DNA from: Faecenecus sp036648855
GTDB lineage: Bacteria; Bacillota_I; Bacilli_A; RF39; UBA660
Direction: 5' to 3'
DNA: 12,935 nucleotides
NCBI GenBank assembly: GCA_036648855.1
Contig: JAVWCU010000031.1
Span: forward strand, 1-12,935
The position numbers were made by a program, and so were the translations under genes. The notes beneath the pieces were generated by a model. The model made no database searches. It was given only the letters and a program-made list of their open reading frames with translations, and was not told the origin of the DNA. Position 1 is the first letter of the stretch; every line of letters starts with the position of its first letter. Below are positions 6,264 through 12,935 of the stretch, in pieces.

Positions 6264-7052
6264 CTAAAAAATAGGAATAACTAAAGTTTGTAAAAAATTA
6301 TAAATACTATTTAAATCAATCTTCATAAAGAAAACTAATACTAAAGAAACTATTATAAAAGGACCAAAGGGAATGACTTTCTCTTTATTTATATAATATA
6401 AGATTAAAGATATGGGTAACGCTATAAAACTAGCTAAGAAAATAACTACTAATCCTATTAAAGGATTAACTACTAGTCCTACAACAAACATTAACTTAAT
6501 ATCTCCGCCTCCTAAAGATTCAGCTTTAAATAAGAAGTTCCCTAATTTCATTAATAAATACATAAAAACAAATAAAAGAATTCCACTACCTAATTTTAAT
6601 AAACTAGGACCTATTCCATATAAGAAAAGATTAACTACCATAATAATGATACTGATAGTTAAAGTAACTTCATCAGGAATAATTAAATAGTTTAAATCAC
6701 TTACAATGACAATTGATAAAAAAGATACAAGAGCTAAAGCAATAATTAGTTCTAATGATATACCAAAAGAATGATAACTTAATAAAAATAATAATCCTGT
6801 TGTTAACTCAATAAACATATACATAATAGAAATAGGTTTATGACAATGACGACATTTACCTAATTGTAGTAAATAAGAAACAATGGGAATTAATTCATAC
6901 CATTTTAAGCTATGATTACAATTTGGACAATAAGACCTTTTAGGTTCTAATATTGAACCATTTGGTATGGATAACCTAGAGGCTACCACATGATAAAAAG
7001 AACCCATCACTGCCCCAAATATAAAAAAGAAGATGTAATAAGTTATATTCAT
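6264..7052 (-). CDS. Type IV prepilin peptidase (PilD/ComC family)
   Basis: Integral membrane aspartic protease (family A24) that cleaves the basic leader of type IV prepilins after Gly and N-methylates the new N-terminus. The 262-aa protein has the complete pattern. An N-terminal helix carries GSFYHVV (17-23). A cytoplasmic zinc-binding loop has CPNC (42-45) and CRHC (67-70). Catalytic D119 is in SDLNYLIIPDE and catalytic D184 in GGGDIKL. Several further hydrophobic segments run to the C-terminus. The presence of the four Cys suggests the bifunctional, methylating form. The ATG at 7052 has GGAGG 5 nt upstream; a TTG at 7064 lies upstream of that site. It follows the GspF gene by 28 nt in the same operon. 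Its likely substrate is the prepilin at 8969-9364. Confidence 0.95.
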   Translation of the reverse strand: MNITYYIFFFIFGAVMGSFYHVVASRLSIPNGSILEPKRSYCPNCNHSLKWYELIPIVSYLLQLGKCRHCHKPISIMYMFIELTTGLLFLLSYHSFGISLELIIALALVSFLSIVIVSDLNYLIIPDEVTLTISIIIMVVNLFLYGIGPSLLKLGSGILLFVFMYLLMKLGNFLFKAESLGGGDIKLMFVVGLVVNPLIGLVVIFLASFIALPISLILYYINKEKVIPFGPFIIVSLVLVFFMKIDLNSIYNFLQTLVIPIF

Positions 7053-7057
7053 CTGTT

Positions 7058-7062
7058 CCTCC
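7058..7062 (-). promoter_or_regulatory. Ribosome binding site fixing the prepilin peptidase start
   Basis: GGAGG, 5 nt before the ATG at 7052; it rules out the TTG at 7064. Confidence 0.8.
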
Positions 7063-7080
7063 AATTACTCTACTCTTTTC

Positions 7081-8490
7081 TTATACAATAGTTGTAAACA
7101 TATCAAACATAGGAATAACAATTGATAAAAGGATAAATCCTACTGCAACTGCTAAAACAGCAATTGTAACGGGCTCGATTAAACTCTTAAGAGAAGAAAT
7201 AGCATTTCTATGTAAATTAGCGAAATGATCTGCTACTTTATCCATCATCAAAGCTAACTGTCCAGTACTTTCACCGGTTACTAACATTTCATAAGCTACG
7301 ACTGGAAAAGCCCATTTACCTCTAAATGATTCTGATATTTTACCACCCTTACTTAAAGTACTTAAAGTATCTGTAATAATCTCTTTATATACTTCATTAT
7401 TTGATATCTTAGATAAAATCTCCATACTATCTGTTATATTAACACTATGACTTAATAAACTAGCAAAGGTCTTAGTAAACATTGTAACCTCATTATAAAT
7501 CATTATATTTCCTATAACTGGTAGTTTCATATAAACAGTTTGAACACCTTTTCTAAAGCTCTTAATATTTTTATATAAATAACTATAAATCAATAATATA
7601 ACTAATAAAACAATCACAATATAAATATAATTATCTGTTAAAAAAGCACTAGCATTCATTGTAAATATAGTAATACCCGGTAGTTGAGCAGCATTTTCTG
7701 AATACATTGATACAAAGTTAGGCACTACCCAAATTAGTATAAATGAAACTACACAAACAGCAAAGACAAATATCACAGCGGGATAAGTAAGGGCTGTTAC
7801 CATTTGTTTTCTAGTTTCCTCAATAGAAGTATAATAATCTGACATATCATCAAGTGTTCCTGCTAAATCTCCTGTCATTTCTGCTGTTTTAACCATATTA
7901 ATCAACAATCTTGGAAAAACTTTACTCTGATTTTCTAAAGCTACACTAAAATTTTCTCCAGTTGTTAAGTCATAAACTACTCTTTCATAGATCTTCCTTT
8001 TACCCGTATTTATTGTTTGTTTAGATAAAATACGTACAGCATCTATTAAAGGAATACCTGCTTTAATATAAGTAGAAAGCTGTGTTAAAGCAAAAGATAA
8101 TTCACCATTTTTTAATTTAGGAGGAAATAAATCCTTTTCATAAGATTTTCTAGCCTCTATTAATAAGATAGTATAACCTTCATTAGTTAAAAAGGCTTCT
8201 ACTTCACTTTTAGAATAAGCATCAAATGAGCTTTTAAATATCTGATTAAAATCATTCTTAACTGTATAGTTAAAAGTTATTTTCTTAAGGCCTAATTCCT
8301 CATTACGATTTCTCTTAACAACAGCTTTATTTAAAGTTACTCCTGAAGTATTTTGTTTTATCTCAGCAACCATTCTCTCTACTTTTTGATTATCTGTTTC
8401 TTTTTGAGGATTTTTTACCTGTTTTATCATTTTCATAGGTAAATCAATAATAGTTTTAACCATATGATAAGTTCTAATAAATATATTCAT
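7081..8490 (-). CDS. Type IV pilus / competence inner-membrane platform protein (PilC/GspF/ComGB family)
   Basis: Platform protein of the pilus assembly machine; it sits in the membrane and couples the assembly ATPase to pilin insertion. The 469-aa protein has two T2SSF repeats (about 132-255 and 335-457). Each repeat carries the family signature: QLSTYIKAGIPLIDAVRILS and GENFSVAL in the first, TFASLLSHSVNITDSMEILS and GGKISESF in the second. Membrane segments lie at about 237-258, 288-305 and 438-460. A PilC-like N-terminal module (about 72-112, ending TNEGYTILLIE) is preceded by about 70 extra, basic residues; ordinary members are about 400 aa. The ATG has AGGAGG 7 nt upstream. It is first in an operon with the prepilin peptidase. 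The partner ATPase is not in the window. Confidence 0.95.
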   Translation of the reverse strand: MNIFIRTYHMVKTIIDLPMKMIKQVKNPQKETDNQKVERMVAEIKQNTSGVTLNKAVVKRNRNEELGLKKITFNYTVKNDFNQIFKSSFDAYSKSEVEAFLTNEGYTILLIEARKSYEKDLFPPKLKNGELSFALTQLSTYIKAGIPLIDAVRILSKQTINTGKRKIYERVVYDLTTGENFSVALENQSKVFPRLLINMVKTAEMTGDLAGTLDDMSDYYTSIEETRKQMVTALTYPAVIFVFAVCVVSFILIWVVPNFVSMYSENAAQLPGITIFTMNASAFLTDNYIYIVIVLLVILLIYSYLYKNIKSFRKGVQTVYMKLPVIGNIMIYNEVTMFTKTFASLLSHSVNITDSMEILSKISNNEVYKEIITDTLSTLSKGGKISESFRGKWAFPVVAYEMLVTGESTGQLALMMDKVADHFANLHRNAISSLKSLIEPVTIAVLAVAVGFILLSIVIPMFDMFTTIV

Positions 8491-8515
8491 AAGTAAACCT
8501 CCTCTACTATAAAAA

Positions 8516-8544
8516 ATTATAACATATTGTCCCGATTATTTAAA
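8516..8544 (-). promoter_or_regulatory. gspF-prepilin peptidase operon promoter
   Basis: TATAAT (-10, 8521-8516) is preceded by TGT (extended -10). The -35 at 17 nt spacing is TTTAAA (8544-8539, four of six matches). It overlaps the -35 of the divergent yqfQ promoter. Confidence 0.75.
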
Positions 8545-8569
8545 CACTTTTTTACTTGTTACATATAAT
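8541..8569 (+). promoter_or_regulatory. yqfQ-like gene promoter, divergent from gspF
   Basis: TATAAT (-10, 8564-8569) is 17 nt from TAAACA (-35, 8541-8546, four of six matches). The -35 shares bases 8541-8544 with that of the gspF promoter on the other strand. Confidence 0.7.
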
Positions 8570-8577
8570 AAAGTAAA

Positions 8578-8583
8578 GAGGTG
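8578..8583 (+). promoter_or_regulatory. Ribosome binding site fixing the yqfQ-like start
   Basis: GAGGTG, 6 nt before the ATG at 8590. A longer frame from GTG 8581 would begin inside this site. Confidence 0.8.
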
Positions 8584-8589
8584 TCTACT

Positions 8590-8946
8590 ATGTATCAAAA
8601 TGGTTTTTTTCCCTATTCTAATTATGGCGCTAGCATTCCTAGAACTGGTGGTGGAATTGGTAGTTTACTGACTGGTATCAAGCCTAAATTTAATTTTAAT
8701 TCTTTTTTAACTGGTACTCAGAAAACTTTAGGCCTTATTAATCAAGCTATTCCAATAGTTAATCAAGTAAGACCTATTTGGAACAATGCAAAAACGATGT
8801 TTAGAGTTATGGGTGCTTTAAAAGAAGATACTCCCTCTAACCCTATACAAGAACCAGCTGAGAAATTAAATAATCACAGTAATAATAGTAACAGCAGTAG
8901 TATTAATTATTATTCTTCTAATAACAATCCCCAGTTTTTCTTATAA
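8590..8946 (+). CDS. yqfQ: YqfQ-like (VrrA-type) protein
   Basis: 118 aa. The N-terminus is rich in Gly, Phe and Tyr. The central part (about 42-82) reads GTQKTLGLINQAIPIVNQVR, then PIW, N-N-A-K and a MFRVMGALKE end. This follows the YqfQ-like domain of Bacillus ('...Q-K-x-L...Q-x-x-P-x-V-x-Q-x-x-P...M-x-K/R-x-x-x-x-L-K'). The C-terminal third is low complexity, dominated by Asn and Ser. No signal peptide or clear membrane segment is seen. The molecular role of the family is not established. Context supports the call: in B. subtilis, yqfQ lies a few genes from sigA and trmK, which are also nearby here. The ATG at 8590 is chosen from the ribosome site. It is the only complete plus-strand gene here, with its own promoter and terminator. 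Confidence 0.75.
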   Translation: MYQNGFFPYSNYGASIPRTGGGIGSLLTGIKPKFNFNSFLTGTQKTLGLINQAIPIVNQVRPIWNNAKTMFRVMGALKEDTPSNPIQEPAEKLNNHSNNSNSSSINYYSSNNNPQFFL

Positions 8947-8966
8947 AGAGTAATACTCTTTTTTTT
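8945..8966 (+). terminator. Intrinsic terminator of the yqfQ-like gene
   Basis: AAAGAG (8945-8950) pairs with CTCTTT (8956-8961) around TAATA, followed by a T run to 8966. It overlaps the TAA. Three bases past the T run is the stop of the converging pilin gene, which may use the same hairpin, though its own T run on minus is short. Confidence 0.85.
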
Positions 8967-8968
8967 AT

Positions 8969-9364
8969 TTACCCACAAATATTCTTATTATAAACATAAT
9001 CTCCACAAATCAAACAAGAAACATAATCATACTTATTAATATCGGCTTTAGTTACTTTAATATACCCCGTACAGTTATCATTTTTCTTACTATGAGGTTG
9101 TTCTATATACTTAGCATTCACTAAACTTCTAAGTTCCACCGTAGTACTATTTCCTACCGTATTAGGTAATAAGTTCCTATTATCATAAAAATAATCTTTA
9201 GCAGCATTAATTACTAAACCATCTAAAGACTTATAATAATTAGCATCAGATCTCCCTAATAACCTTGTAAATGAAGGAATAGCAATTAAAGAAATAACTC
9301 CCAATATAACAAAGACCCCTAGTAATTCAATTAAAGTAAATCCTGATTCTTTTAATTTACGCAC
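8969..9364 (-). CDS. Type IV prepilin (pilin or pseudopilin)
   Basis: 131 aa with a classic class III signal. A 7-residue basic leader is followed by G8, then FTLIE (9-13) opening a hydrophobic helix (about 9-30). Cleavage after G8 puts the conserved Glu at position 5 of the mature protein. The soluble head is short and has four Cys (98, 117, 120, 130) at its C-terminal half: CTGYIKV...CLICGDY...C. This pattern allows two disulfides or a metal site. The start is GTG at 9364, with AGAGG 8 nt upstream. Size fits a minor pilin or a ComGC-like competence pseudopilin. It is probably processed by the prepilin peptidase at 6264-7052. It is transcribed separately, after the trmK terminator. Confidence 0.9.
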   Translation of the reverse strand: MRKLKESGFTLIELLGVFVILGVISLIAIPSFTRLLGRSDANYYKSLDGLVINAAKDYFYDNRNLLPNTVGNSTTVELRSLVNAKYIEQPHSKKNDNCTGYIKVTKADINKYDYVSCLICGDYVYNKNICG

Positions 9365-9398
9365 TGTCTTAACCTCTTTTCATCTTATCATTAACCTA

Positions 9399-9404
9399 AT
9401 TATA
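9399..9404 (-). promoter_or_regulatory. Possible -10 element for the prepilin gene
   Basis: A perfect TATAAT lies 35 nt upstream of the GTG start. No convincing -35 is seen at 16-18 nt: the region is the T-rich tail of the trmK terminator. It may be weak or need an activator. Confidence 0.45.
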
Positions 9405-9411
9405 GCTAAAA

Positions 9412-9447
9412 GACCAAAAAAAAGAAAGACAAATATTATCTTTCTTT
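9412..9447 (-). terminator. Intrinsic terminator closing dnaG-rpoD-trmK
   Basis: On minus, AAAGAAAGA (9447-9439) pairs with TCTTTCTTT (9429-9421) around a 9-nt loop, followed by a T run. It overlaps the trmK stop codon. Confidence 0.88.
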
Positions 9448-10098
9448 AATTCTATTTTTTATTTCTTTTTGTAATTCTAGCTTCCTCCACCAATATTTCT
9501 TAGGCAATAATGGTAGTAAAACTTCTCTTTGCTGGATTTCTCTTTCATTTAATTCTTTAAATAACGGACTCTTCTCTAACCTTAATAAAGGTCCAAATAA
9601 ATAATCCTTTTTCTTATAATGAGCTTTTCCTTGTTTAAAAGAAATAACTGGATAAATTACCCCATGGTCCTTTACTAGAGTCTCTTTTTCAATATAATAA
9701 CCAAGTTCAACAAATTCTTTTCTAACTTTAGCTACTTCATTATTAGGAGATAAAACAATCTTTTTAATCTGGGGAATTTTATCATAAGCATATTTCATTA
9801 TACCAATCATATTTAATCCACCCATACCAGATATTACTACTGTATCAGTTAAATCATCTAATTTATCTATGCCATTTGCCCTAGATACTATTATCTTGTT
9901 TTCTAAATTTTCACCTTTAATATTTAAAATAGCTTGATCAAGTGGACCTTGCTTATTATCAGAAGCCACTGCTCTCTTAACCATATTATTTTTAATTAAA
10001 TAAATATCTAATAAAGCATGATCACAGCCCACATCTATAATGGAGTTATCCTGATCTATAAAACTAGCTACTGCTTCTAATCTCTCACTTAATTTCAT
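9436..10098 (-). CDS. trmK: tRNA (adenine-22 N1)-methyltransferase TrmK
   Basis: SAM-dependent enzyme that makes m1A22 in tRNAs such as tRNA-Ser and tRNA-Tyr. The 220-aa protein has a Rossmann-type SAM motif DVGCDHALLDIYL (22-34), the acidic strand end ASDNKQGPL (45-53), a GMGG loop (91-94) and LSPNN (116-120) where many methyltransferases have the NPPY-like catalytic loop. A helical, Lys/Glu-rich C-terminus matches the family's coiled-coil domain. Its ATG overlaps the rpoD stop by one base (TAATG) and no good ribosome site lies close upstream, so translation is probably coupled to rpoD. In B. subtilis cccA lies between sigA and trmK; it is absent here. Confidence 0.93.
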   Translation of the reverse strand: MKLSERLEAVASFIDQDNSIIDVGCDHALLDIYLIKNNMVKRAVASDNKQGPLDQAILNIKGENLENKIIVSRANGIDKLDDLTDTVVISGMGGLNMIGIMKYAYDKIPQIKKIVLSPNNEVAKVRKEFVELGYYIEKETLVKDHGVIYPVISFKQGKAHYKKKDYLFGPLLRLEKSPLFKELNEREIQQREVLLPLLPKKYWWRKLELQKEIKNRIKER

Positions 10099-11189
10099 TA
10101 GTCAGTCATAAAATCCTTTAATTTACGAGAACGAGATGGATGTCTTAACTTTCTTAAAGCTTTAGCTTCAATCTGTCTAATTCTCTCTCTAGTAACCCCA
10201 AATATTTGTCCTACTTCTTCTAGAGTTCTACACTGCCCATCATCAAGTCCAAATCTTAATCTCAATACTTTTTCTTCTCGATCAGTTAAAGTTAATAATA
10301 CCCCACTCAACTCTTCTTTTAAAAGTTCTACTGTTGCATACTCTTCTGGAGACATAGTTAATGTATCCTTAATAAAGTCTCCTAAATGACTATCATCTTC
10401 TTCTCCAATAGGAGTCTCTAAAGAAACAGGATCTTGACTAATCTTATATACTTCTCTAACTTTTTCAATTGTAATTCCTAACTTCTTAGCAATTTCTTCA
10501 TCTGTAGGTTCTCTATTTAATTCCTGAGTTAATTGTCTTTGAATTCTAGCTAGTTTATTAATAGTCTCTACCATATGAACTGGTACTCTAATTGTTCTAG
10601 CCTGATCTGCTATAGCCCTAGTAATAGCTTGTCTAATCCACCATGTAGCATAAGTAGAAAACTTATACCCCTTAGTAGGATCAAACTTATCTACAGCTTT
10701 CATAAGTCCAATATTACCTTCTTGGATTAAATCAAGAAATAACATTCCTCTTCCAACATATCTCTTAGCAATAGAAACAACTAATCTTAAGTTAGATTCT
10801 GCTAACATTCTCTTAGCAAACTCATCACCTTCAACAGCAAGTTTAGCATATTCATATTCCTCATCACCAGTAAGTAAATTAATTCGCCCAATTTCTTTTA
10901 AATACATCCTAACCGGATCATTAATCTTAATATCTTTAGATAAAGTTAAATCCTCAATAACTAAAGTATCTGTTGTTCCAGCCTCAGTAGCATCAGGTTC
11001 CCCTTCTTCTGATACGATTTCTATTCCCATATCAACAAAAGTATTATATAAATCATCTAATGTATCACTATCAATATCTAAACCCTTTAATTCATTTGCC
11101 AATTCTTCATAAGTTATCTGACCTTTAGTTTTTCCAATTTTAATTAGTTTTTCTTTTCTATCTTCCATTGTTCTAATTTCACTAGCCAT
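10098..11189 (-). CDS. rpoD: Primary (housekeeping) sigma factor RpoD/SigA
   Basis: Directs RNA polymerase to -10/-35 promoters such as those in this window. The 363-aa protein has a region 1.1-like N-terminus (about 8-60), an acidic linker, region 1.2 starting DPVRMYLKEIG (91-101), and regions 2.1-2.4 (about 130-200) with the near-invariant FLDLIQEGN and GYKFSTYATWWIRQAITRAI. Region 3 covers about 205-275. Region 4 follows, with the HTH GVTRERIRQIEAKALRKLRH (331-350). Length is close to B. subtilis SigA (371). The ATG at 11189 has GGGAG 9 nt upstream; a TTG at 11198 abuts that site and is unlikely. It starts 5 nt after dnaG ends and runs into trmK. Confidence 0.97.
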   Translation of the reverse strand: MASEIRTMEDRKEKLIKIGKTKGQITYEELANELKGLDIDSDTLDDLYNTFVDMGIEIVSEEGEPDATEAGTTDTLVIEDLTLSKDIKINDPVRMYLKEIGRINLLTGDEEYEYAKLAVEGDEFAKRMLAESNLRLVVSIAKRYVGRGMLFLDLIQEGNIGLMKAVDKFDPTKGYKFSTYATWWIRQAITRAIADQARTIRVPVHMVETINKLARIQRQLTQELNREPTDEEIAKKLGITIEKVREVYKISQDPVSLETPIGEEDDSHLGDFIKDTLTMSPEEYATVELLKEELSGVLLTLTDREEKVLRLRFGLDDGQCRTLEEVGQIFGVTRERIRQIEAKALRKLRHPSRSRKLKDFMTD

Positions 11190-11194
11190 GTCTT

Positions 11195-12934
11195 TCAACT
11201 CCCTATTCTTAGTACTCTTATCTTTTCTGCAATCTTAGCTTTCTCAGTAGGATCAGTTTCTTCTTTAATTAATTTAGTCAAACGCTTAACTTCTTCGTTG
11301 ACATTAAACTCTCTTACTACTTTGAAATAATCATCAATTTCAGTCATTGGAGCTTTTGAGTTTAATTCTAAACCCAAGCCTAGTACTTCTGTTAGTAATA
11401 TCCCTAACTCGGTCTTATCATTCAGATAGGTATAAAAATCTGCAATTTGAATTATTCCATATTTCTTATAATAATAAGCAATTTCAGAAGCTAAAAATCG
11501 TTCTTTCTCATGAGGAAAGAAAACACCTTCTTTTTCATATCTTCTAATTACTTTATCATTATACAACATATAGTATAAAATCGCTAGAACTGCAATATCA
11601 TATTTATTCTTCTTTACCTTTAAAGGAAGTGCTCCTTCTATATTATTTGAAGGCACTATTCTTTTCTCTTTATTTATGATAGTTGCAAATCGTTTTTCTA
11701 GGGTATTATAACCGATATTAAATTCTTTTGCAAGGTTTTTAAGAATAATTTCACATCTTATCTCATCCGTTATTTTGCTCGTCTCTTCTAAAACCCGATT
11801 AATATAGTTAGCAATACTCTCCTCACTATTTAAATTAATGTCTTTCCTCAAACTATTAATCTTATAATCAGTGTAAGAAATAGCATTCTCTACAAGTCCT
11901 AAAAAACGTTCTTGACCAAATTCTAAGATATAAGTATCTGGATCCATTTCATTAGGTAAACTAACTACCCGAACATTAATTCCCATATTTAAAAAATGTT
12001 CACCATTAGTAAGTGTAGCATGAATCCCAGCCTCATCACCATCAAAACAAAGAACTATATCCGTTGATAATCGTTTAATTAAATTAGCTTGTTCCTTAGT
12101 CATAGCAGTTCCCATTAAAGCAACAATATTCCGTAAGCCAATCGTACTACTTCTAATGACATCCATGAAACCTTCCATGACAATAATCGTTTTTTTAATT
12201 CTAACTTCTTCCTTGGCAATATGATAATTATATAACATTTGCCCCTTTTTAAATATTGGTGTCTCCTTAGTATTTAAATACTTATTCATCTTAGAATCAT
12301 CATATATTCGCCCAGAAAATCCTACTGTTTTACCAGATAAATCCGCTAAAGGAAACATAATTCTATTTATATACGTATCATGATCCTCACTAACTAATCC
12401 TAAACTATTTAAAAGTTTTAAATCATAACCCTTACTAATAAGTAACTGAGTTAAAGAAGTCATATTCATTAAAGATAAACCTATTCCAAACTCCTTAATC
12501 ATAGCATCTGTAATAGTTCTCTTCTTTAAATATAATTTAGCCTCTTTACCGAGGGCAGTATTTAAGTTATTCTGATAGAATTTGTTGGCATAACTGTATA
12601 TGGTATAAAAGATATCGTTCTTGCTACTCTTTTCTGTTACATGAAATCCTTTTAATTCTACACCGGCTTTTGCCGCTAATAAAGATAGGCTCTCCTTAAA
12701 AGATATATGTTCATAATTCATAACAAAGTTAAAAACATTTCCACTAGCACCGCAAGAAAAGCATCTATATATTTGTAAGTCCCTTGAAACACTCATAGAG
12801 GGATTAGTATCATCATGAAAAGGACAGACTCCAAAAAAGTTCTTGCCCTTTTGTGTTAAAGGAAGATATTCAGAAATAATATCAACAATATCTACTTTAC
12901 TACGAATTTCACTTATATAATCGTGTTCATTCAT
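11195..12934 (-). CDS. dnaG: DNA primase DnaG
   Basis: Synthesises RNA primers at the fork and docks on the replicative helicase through its C-terminus. The 579-aa protein (about 600 in B. subtilis) has a CHC2 zinc finger (C37, H40, C58, C61), a primase core with RIMFPLADLSGKTVGFSGRI (191-210), and a TOPRIM domain with EGFMDV (catalytic E254) and FDGDEAG (D298, D300). A C-terminal helicase-interaction region (about 440-579) follows. The ATG lies one base from the window edge. The N-terminal sequence aligns well with other DnaG starts, so the gene is probably complete, but its ribosome site and promoter are outside. It is the first visible gene of the dnaG-rpoD-trmK unit and the only one here ending in TGA. 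Confidence 0.96.
   Translation of the reverse strand: MNEHDYISEIRSKVDIVDIISEYLPLTQKGKNFFGVCPFHDDTNPSMSVSRDLQIYRCFSCGASGNVFNFVMNYEHISFKESLSLLAAKAGVELKGFHVTEKSSKNDIFYTIYSYANKFYQNNLNTALGKEAKLYLKKRTITDAMIKEFGIGLSLMNMTSLTQLLISKGYDLKLLNSLGLVSEDHDTYINRIMFPLADLSGKTVGFSGRIYDDSKMNKYLNTKETPIFKKGQMLYNYHIAKEEVRIKKTIIVMEGFMDVIRSSTIGLRNIVALMGTAMTKEQANLIKRLSTDIVLCFDGDEAGIHATLTNGEHFLNMGINVRVVSLPNEMDPDTYILEFGQERFLGLVENAISYTDYKINSLRKDINLNSEESIANYINRVLEETSKITDEIRCEIILKNLAKEFNIGYNTLEKRFATIINKEKRIVPSNNIEGALPLKVKKNKYDIAVLAILYYMLYNDKVIRRYEKEGVFFPHEKERFLASEIAYYYKKYGIIQIADFYTYLNDKTELGILLTEVLGLGLELNSKAPMTEIDDYFKVVREFNVNEEVKRLTKLIKEETDPTEKAKIAEKIRVLRIGS
11199..11203 (-). promoter_or_regulatory. Ribosome binding site fixing the rpoD start
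   Basis: GGGAG, 9 nt before the ATG at 11189, lying in the last codons of dnaG. The TTG at 11198 directly abuts it. Confidence 0.65.
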
Positions 12935-12935
12935 A

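Noticed and set aside
6241..6290. Hairpin TCCTA/TAGGA around the prepilin peptidase stop
   Set aside because: Only 5 bp with no following T run; the T10 element at 6199-6221 is the better terminator.
6412..6690. Plus-strand open frame of 92 codons
   Set aside because: It lies wholly inside the prepilin peptidase gene on the other strand, has no ribosome site, and gives a Lys/Ile/Pro-rich product typical of antisense to a membrane protein.
11347..11547. Plus-strand open frame of 66 codons
   Set aside because: It is antisense to the C-terminal coding part of dnaG and lacks start signals.
1..12935. Mollicute-type code (TGA = Trp)
   Set aside because: All recognised genes are full length without internal TGA, Trp is TGG at conserved sites, and dnaG ends properly at TGA.
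1..12935. CRISPR arrays, tRNA/rRNA genes, insertion sequences
   Set aside because: No spaced direct repeats, cloverleaf or rRNA sequence, or transposase with terminal inverted repeats was seen. Intergenic gaps are explained by leaders, promoters and terminators.

Overview
This is an AT-rich window (roughly 70% A+T by eye) from a low-GC Gram-positive bacterium. Gene content and order place it in the Bacilli. The cues are the dnaB-dnaI-thrS neighbourhood, the dnaG-rpoD-trmK neighbourhood, a thrS T-box leader, AGGAGG-type ribosome sites and sigma-A-like promoters. Signal-anchored, RNP-like and pilin-like proteins and the reduced ThrS suggest an uncultured, possibly host-associated Bacilli lineage related to the RF39/Erysipelotrichia/Mollicutes side. 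That finer placement is inference. The standard code with TGG for Trp and TGA as a stop fits all genes. Nearly every gene lies on the minus strand; only a left-edge fragment and a YqfQ-like gene are on plus.

Layout, left to right. The first 101 bases hold the 3' end of a plus-strand gene that resembles the C-terminus of Rpn/PD-(D/E)XK transposase-like nucleases; it ends at a hairpin shared with the converging thrS. ThrS (139-1881) lacks the N-terminal TGS domain and sits behind a complete T-box leader (about 1906-2122) with its own promoter. Next, reading leftwards on the minus strand, come dnaB (helicase-loading co-factor), an unrecognised 306-aa protein, a membrane-anchored exported protein with a near-consensus promoter, and dnaI (helicase loader). 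The B. subtilis dnaB-dnaI-thrS synteny is thus kept but broken by two unfamiliar genes.

The middle (6264-9364) encodes type IV pilus/competence pseudopilus parts: a PilC/GspF inner-membrane protein and a prepilin peptidase in one operon, and a type IV prepilin in another. A plus-strand YqfQ-like gene lies between them. Its promoter and the gspF promoter face away from each other with overlapping -35 elements. No assembly ATPase is present in the window.

The right end is the macromolecular-synthesis cluster on minus: dnaG (primase) to rpoD (primary sigma factor) to trmK (tRNA A22 methyltransferase). The joins are only a few bases, and the unit closes with a strong terminator. DnaB, DnaI and DnaG act together at replication initiation: DnaB and DnaI load the helicase, and DnaG primes.

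In seven genes a Shine-Dalgarno sequence shows that the true start lies inside the longest open frame; those corrected starts are used here. I do not see a complete new defence or mobile system. The best candidates for novelty are the 306-aa gene between dnaB and dnaI, the exported protein with its structured leader, and the split pilus cluster.
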